A DNA stretch of 51,731 bases, from NCBI GenBank assembly GCA_049700035.1, contig JBNAWC010000004.1, positions 1-51,731 on the forward strand, given 5' to 3'. Positions 31,834 through 40,432 of this stretch are shown here, in pieces (position 1 is the first letter of the stretch; each line of letters starts with the position of its first letter). This DNA is from JAVZLQ01 sp049700035. Its GTDB lineage: Archaea; Thermoproteota; Bathyarchaeia; Bathyarchaeales; Bathycorpusculaceae. The notes under the pieces were generated by a model. The model worked only from the letters and a program-made list of their open reading frames with translations. It ran no database searches and was not told the DNA's origin. Both the position numbers and the translations under genes were made by a program.

Positions 31834-33186
31834 TTAACGTTGGCGTTCCAGTTTATTTAAAAGGTTATTTTTGGCTTTTTCCGCCATCTCCATTACACGT
31901 TCGGCTTTCAGAGTTTTTAGCTTTCCGTCTTCCATTATTATTTTGCCGTTGATTATCACTGTTTCAACGTCAGAACCTTTAGCTGCGTAAACCATGTGGC
32001 TTGCTTCGCTGTATATTGGGCGGAGATGCGGTTTTTGAAGGTTAACGATTATCAAGTCTGCCTTTTTCCCAGTTTCTATTGAGCCTATCTCACTTTCCCA
32101 CGAAAGAGCCCTTGCCCCCTCAATTGTCGCCATCTCCAAAACCTTTTCCGCTGGCATAAGCGTCGGATTTCTGTTTACGCCCTTATGCAGAAGCGCAGCA
32201 ATCTTCATAACTTCGAACATGTCCGCCGTGTTATTTGAGCATGGACTATCTGTGCCAAGCGAAACCGTCAAGCCTTGTTCAAGCATTTTGGGGATGGGAC
32301 TTATGCCAGAAGCAAGCTTAAGGTTTGAAATCGGATTATGCGCAACCTTTACGCCCCTTTTTTTCATAACAGTTATGTCATTATCTGCTAACGCCACGCA
32401 ATGTGCAGCAATAACCTGCCCATCCAAAACGCCAAGGGAATCCAAATACTCAATTACGCCACCTTTTAACTTCAAACCGAATGCGCTTTGAATTTTTTCC
32501 CCTTCATCAAACGTTTCAGCAACATGAACATGACAAATTATTGGACTCTTTTCAGAACCATACCTTTGATTCAGCTCACGCCTAAAAGCATGCAGCTCCT
32601 TCATATATTCTGGGTCAACAGTGTAGGGCGCATGCGGGTCCACGCTCACGCGAATTAACCCCTCAACCTTCCCATGCCAATTCTTTGCCAAATCTTCCAG
32701 GACCTTTTTATCTTCGTTTTTTCGCCATGAAAAACACACGTGGCCAACAACGCCTCTTACGCCAGCATCTGCAAGGGCTTTTGCCTCATTTTCTTCTGGA
32801 GTGTAATGGTACATCGTGTTGATAGTCGTAGTTCCGCTCATTATGGACTCAACTGCTGTCAATAACGCCCCAACGTAAATGTCATGCGCGCTCATGTTTT
32901 TCTCTATTGGCCATATCCATTTTTCAAGCCATTCTCGAAGAGGCAAATCATCCGCGTATCCCCTTAGTAAGCTCATGGCGGCGTGTTGATGGGTGTTAAT
33001 GAAACCTGGCATCACCACTTTTCCTTGTGCATCTATTTTTTCATAGCCTCTTCCATAATTTCCCTTTAGTTCTCTGGTTTTTCCAACATCAACTATGCTT
33101 TCATTCTCTATCACAATGGCGCCTTGGCGAATAACTTTTCCACTTTTCATTGTCAAGATTGTTCCGTTTTGTATAAACACGTCCAT
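31834..33186 (-). CDS. 5'-methylthioadenosine/S-adenosylhomocysteine deaminase
   Basis: 450 residues, amidohydrolase superfamily. Metal-binding HxH is in PGFINTHQHAAMSLLRGYADDLPL, the third His in CHVHVAET, the fourth in AHCVAL, and the Asp in SLGTDSPCSNNTADM. It deaminates the adenine ring of MTA, SAH or 5'-deoxyadenosine. ATG 33186 was chosen; TTG 33201 is possible. It is co-directional with ahcY, so SAH may be deaminated to S-inosylhomocysteine before hydrolysis, as known in methanogens. Confidence 0.92.
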   Translation of the reverse strand: MDVFIQNGTILTMKSGKVIRQGAIVIENESIVDVGKTRELKGNYGRGYEKIDAQGKVVMPGFINTHQHAAMSLLRGYADDLPLREWLEKWIWPIEKNMSAHDIYVGALLTAVESIMSGTTTINTMYHYTPEENEAKALADAGVRGVVGHVCFSWRKNEDKKVLEDLAKNWHGKVEGLIRVSVDPHAPYTVDPEYMKELHAFRRELNQRYGSEKSPIICHVHVAETFDEGEKIQSAFGLKLKGGVIEYLDSLGVLDGQVIAAHCVALADNDITVMKKRGVKVAHNPISNLKLASGISPIPKMLEQGLTVSLGTDSPCSNNTADMFEVMKIAALLHKGVNRNPTLMPAEKVLEMATIEGARALSWESEIGSIETGKKADLIIVNLQKPHLRPIYSEASHMVYAAKGSDVETVIINGKIIMEDGKLKTLKAERVMEMAEKAKNNLLNKLERQR

Positions 33187-33283
33187 TTTACTCGCCGTCA
33201 AATCCTTGCTGGATGTTAAAGGTTTAATTTTATAACATCACTTTTAAAGTTTGTATTGCCTTTGGGCTGTTTGGAGGAAAAAA

Positions 33284-33721
33284 GTGGATAGCGTTGATAA
33301 GATTATTTGGGTCTCCCCTTTTCTAGGGGTTTTAGATGTTGCTTCTACCTTGTATTTGGAAAGTTTGGGTTACTCGCTTCAACAATATGAGGCTGGACCC
33401 TTAGCTAGGATTTTCGTTAATGTTGGTTTAACTTATCTTTACATCCCCATTTACTTGCTGATTCTCTGCGGCTTTGCTTACGCGTTGTGGTATTTCAAGA
33501 ATAAGGTGCTCTCACCCTCGCGGATTTCTGACAAAATCCTCTTTCTACTAATTGTTGGAGCCGCCTGTTATATTTATGTGAGAATTACAGAAACATTTGT
33601 CGGAAACTTTCTTCTGCCACACATAAGCAGAGCCTCGCTGCCGCTAGTTAGTTTGTTTATATACTTAAGTACAAGTTTCACCTTATCCTCTATTTGTGGC
33701 GTGATGTATTATCATGGGTGA
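33284..33721 (+). CDS. Hypothetical four-helix membrane protein
   Basis: 145 residues from GTG with GGAGG six nt upstream. Four hydrophobic segments are visible: WVSPFLGVLDVASTLYLESL, YLYIPIYLLILCGFAYALWYF, ILFLLIVGAACYIYV, and LPLVSLFIYLSTSFTLSSIC. The acidic GPLARIFVNV loop sits between the first two. I do not recognise the family. The next gene starts 7 nt after its stop, so they form an operon. Confidence 0.65.
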   Translation: MDSVDKIIWVSPFLGVLDVASTLYLESLGYSLQQYEAGPLARIFVNVGLTYLYIPIYLLILCGFAYALWYFKNKVLSPSRISDKILFLLIVGAACYIYVRITETFVGNFLLPHISRASLPLVSLFIYLSTSFTLSSICGVMYYHG

Positions 33722-33727
33722 AATCGG

Positions 33728-34852
33728 ATGGCAACGAAAAAAGGTGATTACCAACTGATTGTTTCTGAGAATGCTTTGCGTGAATACTTAGCCTCCTTAT
33801 ACAATGCTGACGTAAAAATTTGTGCTGTTTGGAGACTTGGGGCTGAAAAGTCTGAGGTTTTGAAGGATATTAAAGGCTTTGGTTACGGTGTTCCATACGT
33901 TATTGAGTTTGCGGTTAATGGCGCCGTTAAACGGGTTGTTTTGGAGACTATGCGTTCTGAAGGTTTCGGGCATGATTACCTCTCCGATAGAGCGCAGGTT
34001 TTGCTTTGGCAGCATTCAGCGTTCAATAAGTTGCCGCGTCATGTGCGTTCAATTGATGTTGGTGCTTTCACTGCAAAGGCCGATAGTTTAAAGTCTCTTG
34101 GAGATTGTGGCGAATTCTTCATTTTAACTGAACTTGTTAATGGCAAACTATATCATTTTGACCTTGACCGCCTCAAAGAAAGTGGTCAGCTAACCGAGTT
34201 AGACGAGCAGCGTTGTTTAGCTTTGTCGGATTACCTCGTTGAAATCCATAAGGTCAAGCGGGATGCTCCTTGGCTTTACATACGACGCGCACGCGAACTC
34301 ATTGGGCATGGTGAATGTATTATGGGCTTGCTGGATAGTTATCCACCTGAACTCGACTTTATTAGTGAGTCGGAATTGATTGGCATCGAAAGGGACTGTG
34401 TTGTTTGGCGTTGGAGGCTTAAGCGAAAAGCCCATAGACTCAGTCAAGTGCATGGGGATTTTCACCCATGGAATGTCATGTTCCGTGAAGGTACAGACTT
34501 CACAGTTTTAGACCGCAGCAGAGGCGAATTGGGGGAACCAGCGGACGATGTTACTGCCATGACAATAAATTACATTTTCTACTCGCTGCAAAAGTACGGC
34601 GAATTAACTGGAGTTTTTGAACGTTTGTTCCATTTGTTCTGGAAAAATTATCTGGAGAAGACGAACGATTGGGAAATTCTTGAAGTTGTTCAGCCCTTCT
34701 ATGCTTGGCGTGGACTGGTTGTCGCCTCACCAATTTGGTACCCCAACTTGAGCAAGGATGTCCGCGTTAAACTTCTTAACTTCGTAAGAAATGTTTTGCA
34801 TTTTGAGCGGTTTGACCTAGAAGGTGTGAATTCCTACATTAGCGAACTTTAA
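33728..34852 (+). CDS. APH/choline kinase-like phosphotransferase
   Basis: 374 residues of the aminoglycoside phosphotransferase fold. An N-terminal lobe holds AVKRVVLETMR with a candidate ATP-binding Lys. Brenner's motif HGDFHPWNVMF near residue 240 carries the catalytic Asp. The metal-binding site reads VLDRSRGELGEPADDV instead of the usual IDWE-type loop. The substrate could be a sugar, amino alcohol or lipid head group; nothing nearby decides it. It is translationally close to the preceding membrane protein, and ends overlapping the DUF3795 remnant by 4 nt. Confidence 0.8.
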   Translation: MATKKGDYQLIVSENALREYLASLYNADVKICAVWRLGAEKSEVLKDIKGFGYGVPYVIEFAVNGAVKRVVLETMRSEGFGHDYLSDRAQVLLWQHSAFNKLPRHVRSIDVGAFTAKADSLKSLGDCGEFFILTELVNGKLYHFDLDRLKESGQLTELDEQRCLALSDYLVEIHKVKRDAPWLYIRRARELIGHGECIMGLLDSYPPELDFISESELIGIERDCVVWRWRLKRKAHRLSQVHGDFHPWNVMFREGTDFTVLDRSRGELGEPADDVTAMTINYIFYSLQKYGELTGVFERLFHLFWKNYLEKTNDWEILEVVQPFYAWRGLVVASPIWYPNLSKDVRVKLLNFVRNVLHFERFDLEGVNSYISEL

Positions 34853-35312
34853 CTCTCGGTTTTATAGCGAATATCCGCGTAAACTACTCCACGTTTAACC
34901 ATTTCCTCTTGCTCCCTAACCCACTTTTTTACGCCCACCGTTTGCATGCGTTTTCCATCCTGGATTAAAGTTGGATAATGTTCAGAAAGCGATTTGATAA
35001 GCGTGCATGGATAATTTTTACATTGGGGACAAACTTCTATGCCTTTTTCTTTGGCGCAACTACGAATTTGACAGTCTGGCAGTCCACCTTTGCCCACTCT
35101 ACAGTTGCAGTCAAACGTCGCGAGTTTTTGTAGAAACTGCCAGAACGTTGGGAAAACTTATTTCTGGCGCATACTGGTAAAAATCGTCAAAACCTTCTTC
35201 ATGGAGACTCTGCTTTAGCTGTGATGCTTGTTTTGGTATGCGACTCTGTTGTGCATAGTTTGCAGTATAAGCCACAGTAAGTTACATAGTGCAGTAGTTT
35301 TTGGTTTGACAT
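34849..35312 (-). pseudogene. DUF3795 gene broken by two frameshifts
   Basis: From ATG 35312 the first frame reads MSNQKLLHYVTYCGLYCKLC, the DUF3795 N-terminus, then stops at a TGA (35199-35201). The next frame continues with LKQSLHEEGFDDFYQYAPEI, and a third with FWQFLQKLATFDCNC and then GLPDCQIRSCAKEKGIEVC...CKNYPC to the end at 34849. Together they give an intact-looking Cys-rich DUF3795 protein. One shift lies near 35217-35220, the other near a TTTT-CCC run at 35152-35160. It is either a decayed gene or carries two indel errors. Confidence 0.75.
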
Positions 35313-35366
35313 GCTTAACCACTGGATGGTAAAGGATAAATAGTTTTGGATTAAACCTTGCTTTTT

Positions 35367-35486
35367 GTGGCGTTTGGTTTGGATGACGAGCTAATAGAGG
35401 ATTTGAAGAGACAGCTTAAGGAACTGGGTTATTCTGATGAGGCTATTGAGGAAATTTTGAAATGGTACAACCCTAACAAATGTTAA
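35367..35486 (+). CDS. Very small helical protein, 39 aa
   Basis: GTG to TAA encodes MAFGLDDELIEDLKRQLKE then LGYSDEAIEEILKWYNPNKC. The pattern of two or three amphipathic helices with a G-Y/F turn looks like a UBA-type mini-domain. No strong ribosome-binding site is seen. It lies 13 nt before the GIY-YIG/APS-kinase fusion and could be its small partner. Gene reality is likely but not certain. Confidence 0.5.
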   Translation: MAFGLDDELIEDLKRQLKELGYSDEAIEEILKWYNPNKC

Positions 35487-35499
35487 ACGGCTGAGCATA

Positions 35500-36453
35500 G
35501 TGAATGGCATATACATTTTAGTAATAAAAATCGACAGAAACATCAGTTTGGATGTTGGCGCCTTAGGGAAAATAAACTTTGAAAAAGGCATTTACGCCTA
35601 CGTGGGTTCAGCCCAAAAAGGCTTAATTGAGAGAGTGACTCGCCATATTAGAAAGCGTAAACGAAAATTTTGGCACATCGACTATTTACTGAGCAATAGG
35701 CACGCGAATGCCACGAAAGTTTTTTACAGAAAAGGTGGAAAAACTTGCGAATGTAAAATTGCAGGCAGACTCTGCGCAATTGGCTCTACAATAAAACGGT
35801 TTGGCTCATCTGACTGCAGCTGCGAAAGCCACCTTTTTAAAATAGGTAATTATGAATTTTTAAGGAACTTTTTGCATAAAAATGGCTTCAAAGAAGTGTT
35901 CGTAATGAATAAGGGCTGGTGCGTCTGGGTTACTGGTTTGCCTGGAAGCGGCAAATCCGTGGTTTCAAAGGCGTTAGTTGCTCTTCTTAAAAAAAGAGGC
36001 ATTCATGCGCAACTTCTCTCTTCGGATGCCTTGCGGAAAGTGATGACGCCTAATCCAAAGTACACATTGGAAGAGCGTGATGCTGTTTACGCAACGCTTG
36101 TTTATATTGCAAGATTGCTTACGGAAAACGGCGTTAACGTGGTTATAGACGCAACTGGAAACTTGCGGCGCTACCGCGAAGATGCAAGAGCGCAGATACC
36201 AAAGTTTATTGAGGCCTATCTTGAATGTCCATTGGAAATCTGCATGGAGCGTGAATCGAAACGTGTTAATACGCATTTGGCTCCAAGAAAGATTTACGCG
36301 AAGGCTTTAGAGGGAGAAGCGCCTACCGTGCCGGGCATGGGGCAGCCGTATGAGGAGCCGCTGAATCCAGAAGTTAAGGTTGATGCTGCAACTTTGTCTC
36401 CATTAGAATGTGCCAAAAAAATAATGGCAGTTATTGTTGAACGTTATTGTTGA
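35500..36453 (+). CDS. GIY-YIG (DUF123) domain fused to adenylylsulfate kinase
   Basis: 317 residues in one frame. Residues 1-~135 match DUF123: MNGIYILVIKI, GIYAYVGSAQKGLIERVTRH, KFWHIDYLL, CECKIAGRL and FGSSDCSCESHLF. Residues ~143-317 match APS kinase: VWVTGLPGSGKSVVSKAL (P-loop), LLSSDALRKVM, RDAVYATLVYIARLL, VVIDATGNLRRYRE, and EAYLECPLEICMERE. APS kinase makes PAPS from adenosine 5'-phosphosulfate, but relatives phosphorylate other groups. An internal ATG (MNKGWCVW) could give a kinase-only product. The GIY-YIG Arg is present (GLIERVTRH). Confidence 0.82.
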   Translation: MNGIYILVIKIDRNISLDVGALGKINFEKGIYAYVGSAQKGLIERVTRHIRKRKRKFWHIDYLLSNRHANATKVFYRKGGKTCECKIAGRLCAIGSTIKRFGSSDCSCESHLFKIGNYEFLRNFLHKNGFKEVFVMNKGWCVWVTGLPGSGKSVVSKALVALLKKRGIHAQLLSSDALRKVMTPNPKYTLEERDAVYATLVYIARLLTENGVNVVIDATGNLRRYREDARAQIPKFIEAYLECPLEICMERESKRVNTHLAPRKIYAKALEGEAPTVPGMGQPYEEPLNPEVKVDAATLSPLECAKKIMAVIVERYC

Positions 36454-36460
36454 TTTGGCG

Positions 36461-36688
36461 TTATTCTTCTGTTTCGAGTTTGTAAAGCACGTTGCACCCT
36501 CTCAGTGTTTCATGGACTGAACATGCGACTTGTAAGATATCTTCGAGTGAGACTTTCTTCTTACCCCAGTCGTAAACGTGGTCATGCACTCCCTTTAGAG
36601 GCTTGAAGCCTATTGAGCGCAAGCGTTCAACGACATCTATTGGGTTCGCGCCTTCACTGCAGAATATGATGTTCAAATATGTTTTCAT
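36461..36688 (-). CDS. Small conserved-looking archaeal hypothetical
   Basis: 75 residues with alternating strands and helices (TYLNIIFCSEGANPIDVVERLRSIGFKPLKG, a DHVYDWGKKKV strand, SLEDILQVACSVHETLRGCNVLYKLETE). The GVHDHVYDW segment looks like a binding loop. Family and function not recognised. It starts at ATG and is oriented with pyrE upstream on the same strand. Confidence 0.6.
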   Translation of the reverse strand: MKTYLNIIFCSEGANPIDVVERLRSIGFKPLKGVHDHVYDWGKKKVSLEDILQVACSVHETLRGCNVLYKLETEE

Positions 36689-36776
36689 TTTCGTTGCTCC
36701 ATTGGAACTGCTTGAATTACATAGGGGGATTAAAATTTTGCCCTAACCAAAAGTTGTTGCCGCCTTTGCATTTGCT

Positions 36777-37388
36777 TCAAGGTTTATAGCTTTTAACGTA
36801 TTCAATTACGGTTTCAGCTTGCTCTCTAGAAATTGCTCCAGACTTGTGGAGACTATTAACCATGCTTGAGATTGTTGTTAAGGCGTGAACTTTGTACCCT
36901 AACTTTTCGAGGCTTTGTTTACCGCTTTGTTCTCTGTCCACAACAACCATGATGTGCTTAACTTTTGCTCCAAGCTCTTCTAGGGGTTTTATTCCTTCAA
37001 GTTTGGATAAGCCCTCGCTGACGACATCGTCAAAAAACACTATGTGCTCGCCCTTTTCCACGTTTGCTCCAGCAATTCTTCCAGTCGCACCATACGCTTT
37101 TTCCTCTTTTCGCACAACGACGCATGGCAAATCAACGCGGCAAGCAATGCTTGGCAAAACCAGTGCGCCCTTCAGCTCTATGGATGCAAGTTTATCCACC
37201 CTTTCTGAAGCCATTATGTTCCTTATTCCATCAGCAACGGCGTCGGCTATTGTGCGTAGGGCTTTCGGCGAAGATAACAAACATGCTAAGTCAATGTAAT
37301 ATGGGCTTAGTGCTCCAGACTTTATTTTGAAAGTGCCAAACTTTAAACAACCAGAACTATAAAGTGCATCCGCAACCAACGACGCCAT
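36777..37388 (-). CDS. pyrE: Orotate phosphoribosyltransferase
   Basis: About 203 residues from ATG 37388; GTG 37412 is an alternative. It joins orotate and PRPP to OMP in pyrimidine synthesis. Motifs are LKFGTFKIKSGALSPYYIDL (substrate loop), SIELKGALVLPSIA, VVVRKEEKAYGATGRI with the catalytic loop Lys residues, and HIVFFDDVVSEGLSKLEGI, the PRPP-binding acidic motif. The GVA-type loop is atypical but the layout is clear. It is divergent from the ribosomal protein cluster. Confidence 0.93.
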   Translation of the reverse strand: MASLVADALYSSGCLKFGTFKIKSGALSPYYIDLACLLSSPKALRTIADAVADGIRNIMASERVDKLASIELKGALVLPSIACRVDLPCVVVRKEEKAYGATGRIAGANVEKGEHIVFFDDVVSEGLSKLEGIKPLEELGAKVKHIMVVVDREQSGKQSLEKLGYKVHALTTISSMVNSLHKSGAISREQAETVIEYVKSYKP

Positions 37389-37476
37389 ATTCGACAGGTT
37401 ATTTCCCTCCACAAATCACTTTGCAATTTTGGATTTAACACTTACCCACATAACTTAAAACATTAGCGATAACGGT

Positions 37477-37496
37477 AACATTTATAACTAAATGTT
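37477..37496. promoter_or_regulatory. Promoter/inverted repeat before the L3 operon
   Basis: AACATTTA-TAAC-TAAATGTT is a perfect 8-bp inverted repeat, and its core TTTATAA is the likely TATA box of the L3 operon, 30-45 nt before the ATG. A protein bound here would compete with TBP. Confidence 0.5.
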
Positions 37497-37528
37497 GGCA
37501 TTCCATAAAGACGCGAAGCGGACAGACA

Positions 37529-38542
37529 ATGGGTCATAGAAAAACGCACGCTCCAAAACACGGTTCACTTGCTTATTTGCCTAGGAAACGTGCTAAACGC
37601 CTTTTGGCTAGAACACGCTATTGGCCTGAAATTAAGGCTGATGCGCCCAGACTTTTGGGCTTTATTGGTTACAAGGCTGGAATGACCCACGTTTTCGCAA
37701 TTGAAGATAGGAAACGTTCTCCAAACTTTGGGAAAGAAGTTATGCGTTCAGCAACAGTTATTGAAGCACCGCCGCTTTTAATATGCGCGTTTAGAGCATA
37801 CACGAAAACTCCTTATGGCTTGAAAACACTCTCTGAGGCTTGGATGAAAGACCCGCCAGACGACCTTGAAAGGGTTTTAACCCTTCCAGAAAACTTCAAC
37901 ACAGAGGAACAATTAAAGAAAATCGAACAGAACTTGGAAAAAGTTGCTAAAATACGCGTTATAGCAGTCACACAGCCCAAACAAACAGGCTTATCCAAGA
38001 AGAAGCCCGACGTGGCTGAAATAGAGGTCAGTGGAGGAACAATTCAGCAACAATTTGAGTACGCCAAAAACATACTTGGAAAAACTATTTCTCCAACAGA
38101 AGTTTTCAAAGAAGGACAACATGTAGACGTCATAGCAGTCTCTACTGGAAAGGGCTTCCAAGGACCAGTCAAACGCTGGGGCGTAACAATACTACAGCAC
38201 AAAGGCAGAAAAACAAAGAGGGGCATTGCAACATTAGGCCCATGGAACCCGCACCACGTAATGTACAGCGTCCCAAGGGCTGGGCAAATGGGTTTCCACC
38301 AAAGAACAGAATACAACAAGCGAATCCTCAAAATAGGCAGTGATGGAAAAGAAATCACGCCGAAAGGCGGCTTCATAAGATATGGCTTAGTTCGTGGGCC
38401 CTACTTGCTATTGGAAGGAAGCATACCTGGAACCGAAAAACGTCCAATAACACTGCGCTATCCAGCGCGTCCTCCGAAGGAAGTTTCTGAGGAACCGCCG
38501 CAAATCACGTTTATATCGCTTGAGTCGCCGCAAGGGAAGTAG
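37529..38542 (+). CDS. rpl3: Ribosomal protein uL3
   Basis: 337 residues, full length for archaeal L3. It begins MGHRKTHAPKHGSLAYLPRKRAKR. The KGFQGPVKRWGV...KGRKTKRGIATLGPWNPHHV block, which reaches the peptidyl transferase centre, and GQMGFHQRTEYNKRIL are clear. It leads a five-gene cluster L3-L4-L23-L2-S19. Confidence 0.97.
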   Translation: MGHRKTHAPKHGSLAYLPRKRAKRLLARTRYWPEIKADAPRLLGFIGYKAGMTHVFAIEDRKRSPNFGKEVMRSATVIEAPPLLICAFRAYTKTPYGLKTLSEAWMKDPPDDLERVLTLPENFNTEEQLKKIEQNLEKVAKIRVIAVTQPKQTGLSKKKPDVAEIEVSGGTIQQQFEYAKNILGKTISPTEVFKEGQHVDVIAVSTGKGFQGPVKRWGVTILQHKGRKTKRGIATLGPWNPHHVMYSVPRAGQMGFHQRTEYNKRILKIGSDGKEITPKGGFIRYGLVRGPYLLLEGSIPGTEKRPITLRYPARPPKEVSEEPPQITFISLESPQGK

Positions 38543-38556
38543 AACGGTGAAAACTA

Positions 38557-39348
38557 ATGGTTAAGAAGACAGCGAAAGTTTTTAATCTTCAAGGTAAGCC
38601 CGTTGGAAAAATAGCACTTCCACCAATCTTTGAAACGCCAATAAGGCCAGACGTCATTAGACGCGCTGTCCTTGCAATACAATCAGCGCGAATTCAACCT
38701 CAAGGCAGAGACCCAATGGCGGGCAAGCGAACCACTGCAGAATCAAGAGGAGTTGGACTTGGAATCGCCCGTATCCCACGCGAGAAAGGACCTGGAGGCA
38801 GGGCTGCCTTTGCTCCTGGAACTGTGGGCGGTAGGGTTGCGCATCCGCCAACTCCTGAAAAGAAGATTGTCAAGAGGATTCCCAAAAAGGAGAAGCGTTT
38901 GGCTTTGTTCTCTGCGATAGCTGCGACTGGGTATAAGGAAATCGTGGCTTCTAGGGGACATGCGGTTGAAGATGTTCCCGCGATTCCGCTTGTAGTTACC
39001 GATGATTTGGCGAAGTTGAAAAAGACAAAGGAAGTTGAAGAAGCGCTGATAGGTCTTGGACTATTATCTGACATTTACCGTGTCAGAGAAAGCCGCAAGG
39101 TTCGAGCTGGAAAAGGCAAACGAAGAGGACGAAAAATAAAACAAGCTGTTGGACCATTAATTGTCGTCGCAGAAAATGGTGAAATCTTAAAGGCGGCTGA
39201 AAACATTCCCGGCTTAGATGTTGTTGCTGTTAAGGATTTAAACGCTGAGGTTCTTGCTCCGGGTGCGCATCCTGGTAGGCTTACCGTATGGACCGTTGGT
39301 GCTATTGAGAAATTGGGTGAACTTTATGGGGGAGGAGAGGAAGCCTAA
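38557..39348 (+). CDS. rpl4: Ribosomal protein uL4
   Basis: 263 residues of archaeal/eukaryotic L4. It begins MVKKTAKVFNLQGKPVGKIALPPIF. The long extension loop with AESRGVGLGIARIPREKGPGGRAAFAPGTVGGRVAHPP lines the exit tunnel, and GKGKRRGRKIKQAVGPLIVV follows. Its stop overlaps the L23 ATG (TAATG), so the genes are coupled. Confidence 0.96.
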   Translation: MVKKTAKVFNLQGKPVGKIALPPIFETPIRPDVIRRAVLAIQSARIQPQGRDPMAGKRTTAESRGVGLGIARIPREKGPGGRAAFAPGTVGGRVAHPPTPEKKIVKRIPKKEKRLALFSAIAATGYKEIVASRGHAVEDVPAIPLVVTDDLAKLKKTKEVEEALIGLGLLSDIYRVRESRKVRAGKGKRRGRKIKQAVGPLIVVAENGEILKAAENIPGLDVVAVKDLNAEVLAPGAHPGRLTVWTVGAIEKLGELYGGGEEA

Positions 39349-39608
39349 TGGACGTGCATGAGGTTATCCTTTATCCGATGATGACTGAATCGGCAAGCAT
39401 GATGGTTGAAAAGGAGAACAAGCTTGTTTTTATCGTTAATAAGAAGGCTGGGAAAGCTGACGTTAAAAGGGCAGTTGAAGAACTCTACGAAGTTAAAGTT
39501 GAAAGGGTAAACCTTCTAATAACGCCACAGGGCGAAAAGAAAGCCTTTGTAAAACTCCATCCAGATTATAAGGCTGCAGACGTCGCAATCAAGCTTGGAA
39601 TACTATAA
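39348..39608 (+). CDS. rpl23: Ribosomal protein uL23
   Basis: 86 residues. VILYPMMTESASMMVEKENKLVFIVNKKAGKADVKRAVEELYEVKVERVNLLITPQGEKKAFVKLHPDYKAADVAIKLGIL covers the whole family fold. It sits at the tunnel exit and contacts SRP and other nascent-chain factors. It overlaps the L4 stop by one nt. Confidence 0.96.
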   Translation: MDVHEVILYPMMTESASMMVEKENKLVFIVNKKAGKADVKRAVEELYEVKVERVNLLITPQGEKKAFVKLHPDYKAADVAIKLGIL

Positions 39609-39631
39609 AATAAATAAATAGGGTGATTTAT

Positions 39632-40381
39632 GTGGGAAAAAGAATTCGTGTTCAAAGGCGTGGGCGCGGAGGTCGTCCATACAAATCTTCAACCCATAAG
39701 AGGGTTGCTCCTGCACAGTATCCATTAACAATGGCAAGGCAAGAGTATGTTGAAGCAGCCATAAACGGTGTTATAGAAGAATTTGTTCATGATTCTGGAC
39801 GTGGTGCTCCGCTAGCTCTTTTAAGGTTCGAGAATGGTGCTACGTGTTACACTGTGGTTCCGGAAGGTGCTTATGTTGGACAGCGAATACAGATGGGTGG
39901 GAAGGCTCCAGTTGAAGTTGGAAACATACTTCCAGTTGGGAAAATTCCGGAAGGCACTATGATTTGTAATGTTGAACTGCGACCAGGTGATGGTGGAAAA
40001 ATCGCGAAATCTTCTGGAACATATGCAATTGTTGTTTCGCACACGCCTAAGGGAACTATAATTCGGCTTCCCTCTGGCAGAACAAAGTACATACCAGATG
40101 ATTGTAGAGCCACGGTTGGAGTTGTTGCGGGCGCTGGCAGAACAGAAAAACCGTTTCTCAAGGCTGGCGCAAAGTTCCATTTGATGAAGGCTAAAGGACA
40201 CAAGTATCCGAGAACTCGCGGACGGGCGATGGTTGCGGCTGTACACCCGTATGGAAGTAGCAAGAGGAGTGCGCGTAAGATTACAACCACTTCGCATGGT
40301 GCACCTCCTGGACAGAAGGTTGGTTTGATTGCAGCGCGGAGTGCTGGGCGAAGAAGGAAAAGAGTGTCCAAGGAAGAGTGA
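39632..40381 (+). CDS. rpl2: Ribosomal protein uL2
   Basis: 249 residues from GTG 39632, with GGTGA five nt upstream; an earlier GTG at 39623 is less likely. It begins with GKRIRVQRRGRGGRPYKSSTHKR and contains the conserved GHKYPRTRGRAMVAAVHPYGSSKRS, with its near-active-site His, and GAPPGQKVGLIAARSAGRRR. It is a core 50S protein. Confidence 0.97.
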   Translation: MGKRIRVQRRGRGGRPYKSSTHKRVAPAQYPLTMARQEYVEAAINGVIEEFVHDSGRGAPLALLRFENGATCYTVVPEGAYVGQRIQMGGKAPVEVGNILPVGKIPEGTMICNVELRPGDGGKIAKSSGTYAIVVSHTPKGTIIRLPSGRTKYIPDDCRATVGVVAGAGRTEKPFLKAGAKFHLMKAKGHKYPRTRGRAMVAAVHPYGSSKRSARKITTTSHGAPPGQKVGLIAARSAGRRRKRVSKEE

Positions 40382-40432
40382 GCAGAAAGTTTATAGGTGT
40401 TAGATGGCATCGCATTTGGTAGGCTGAGTTTA

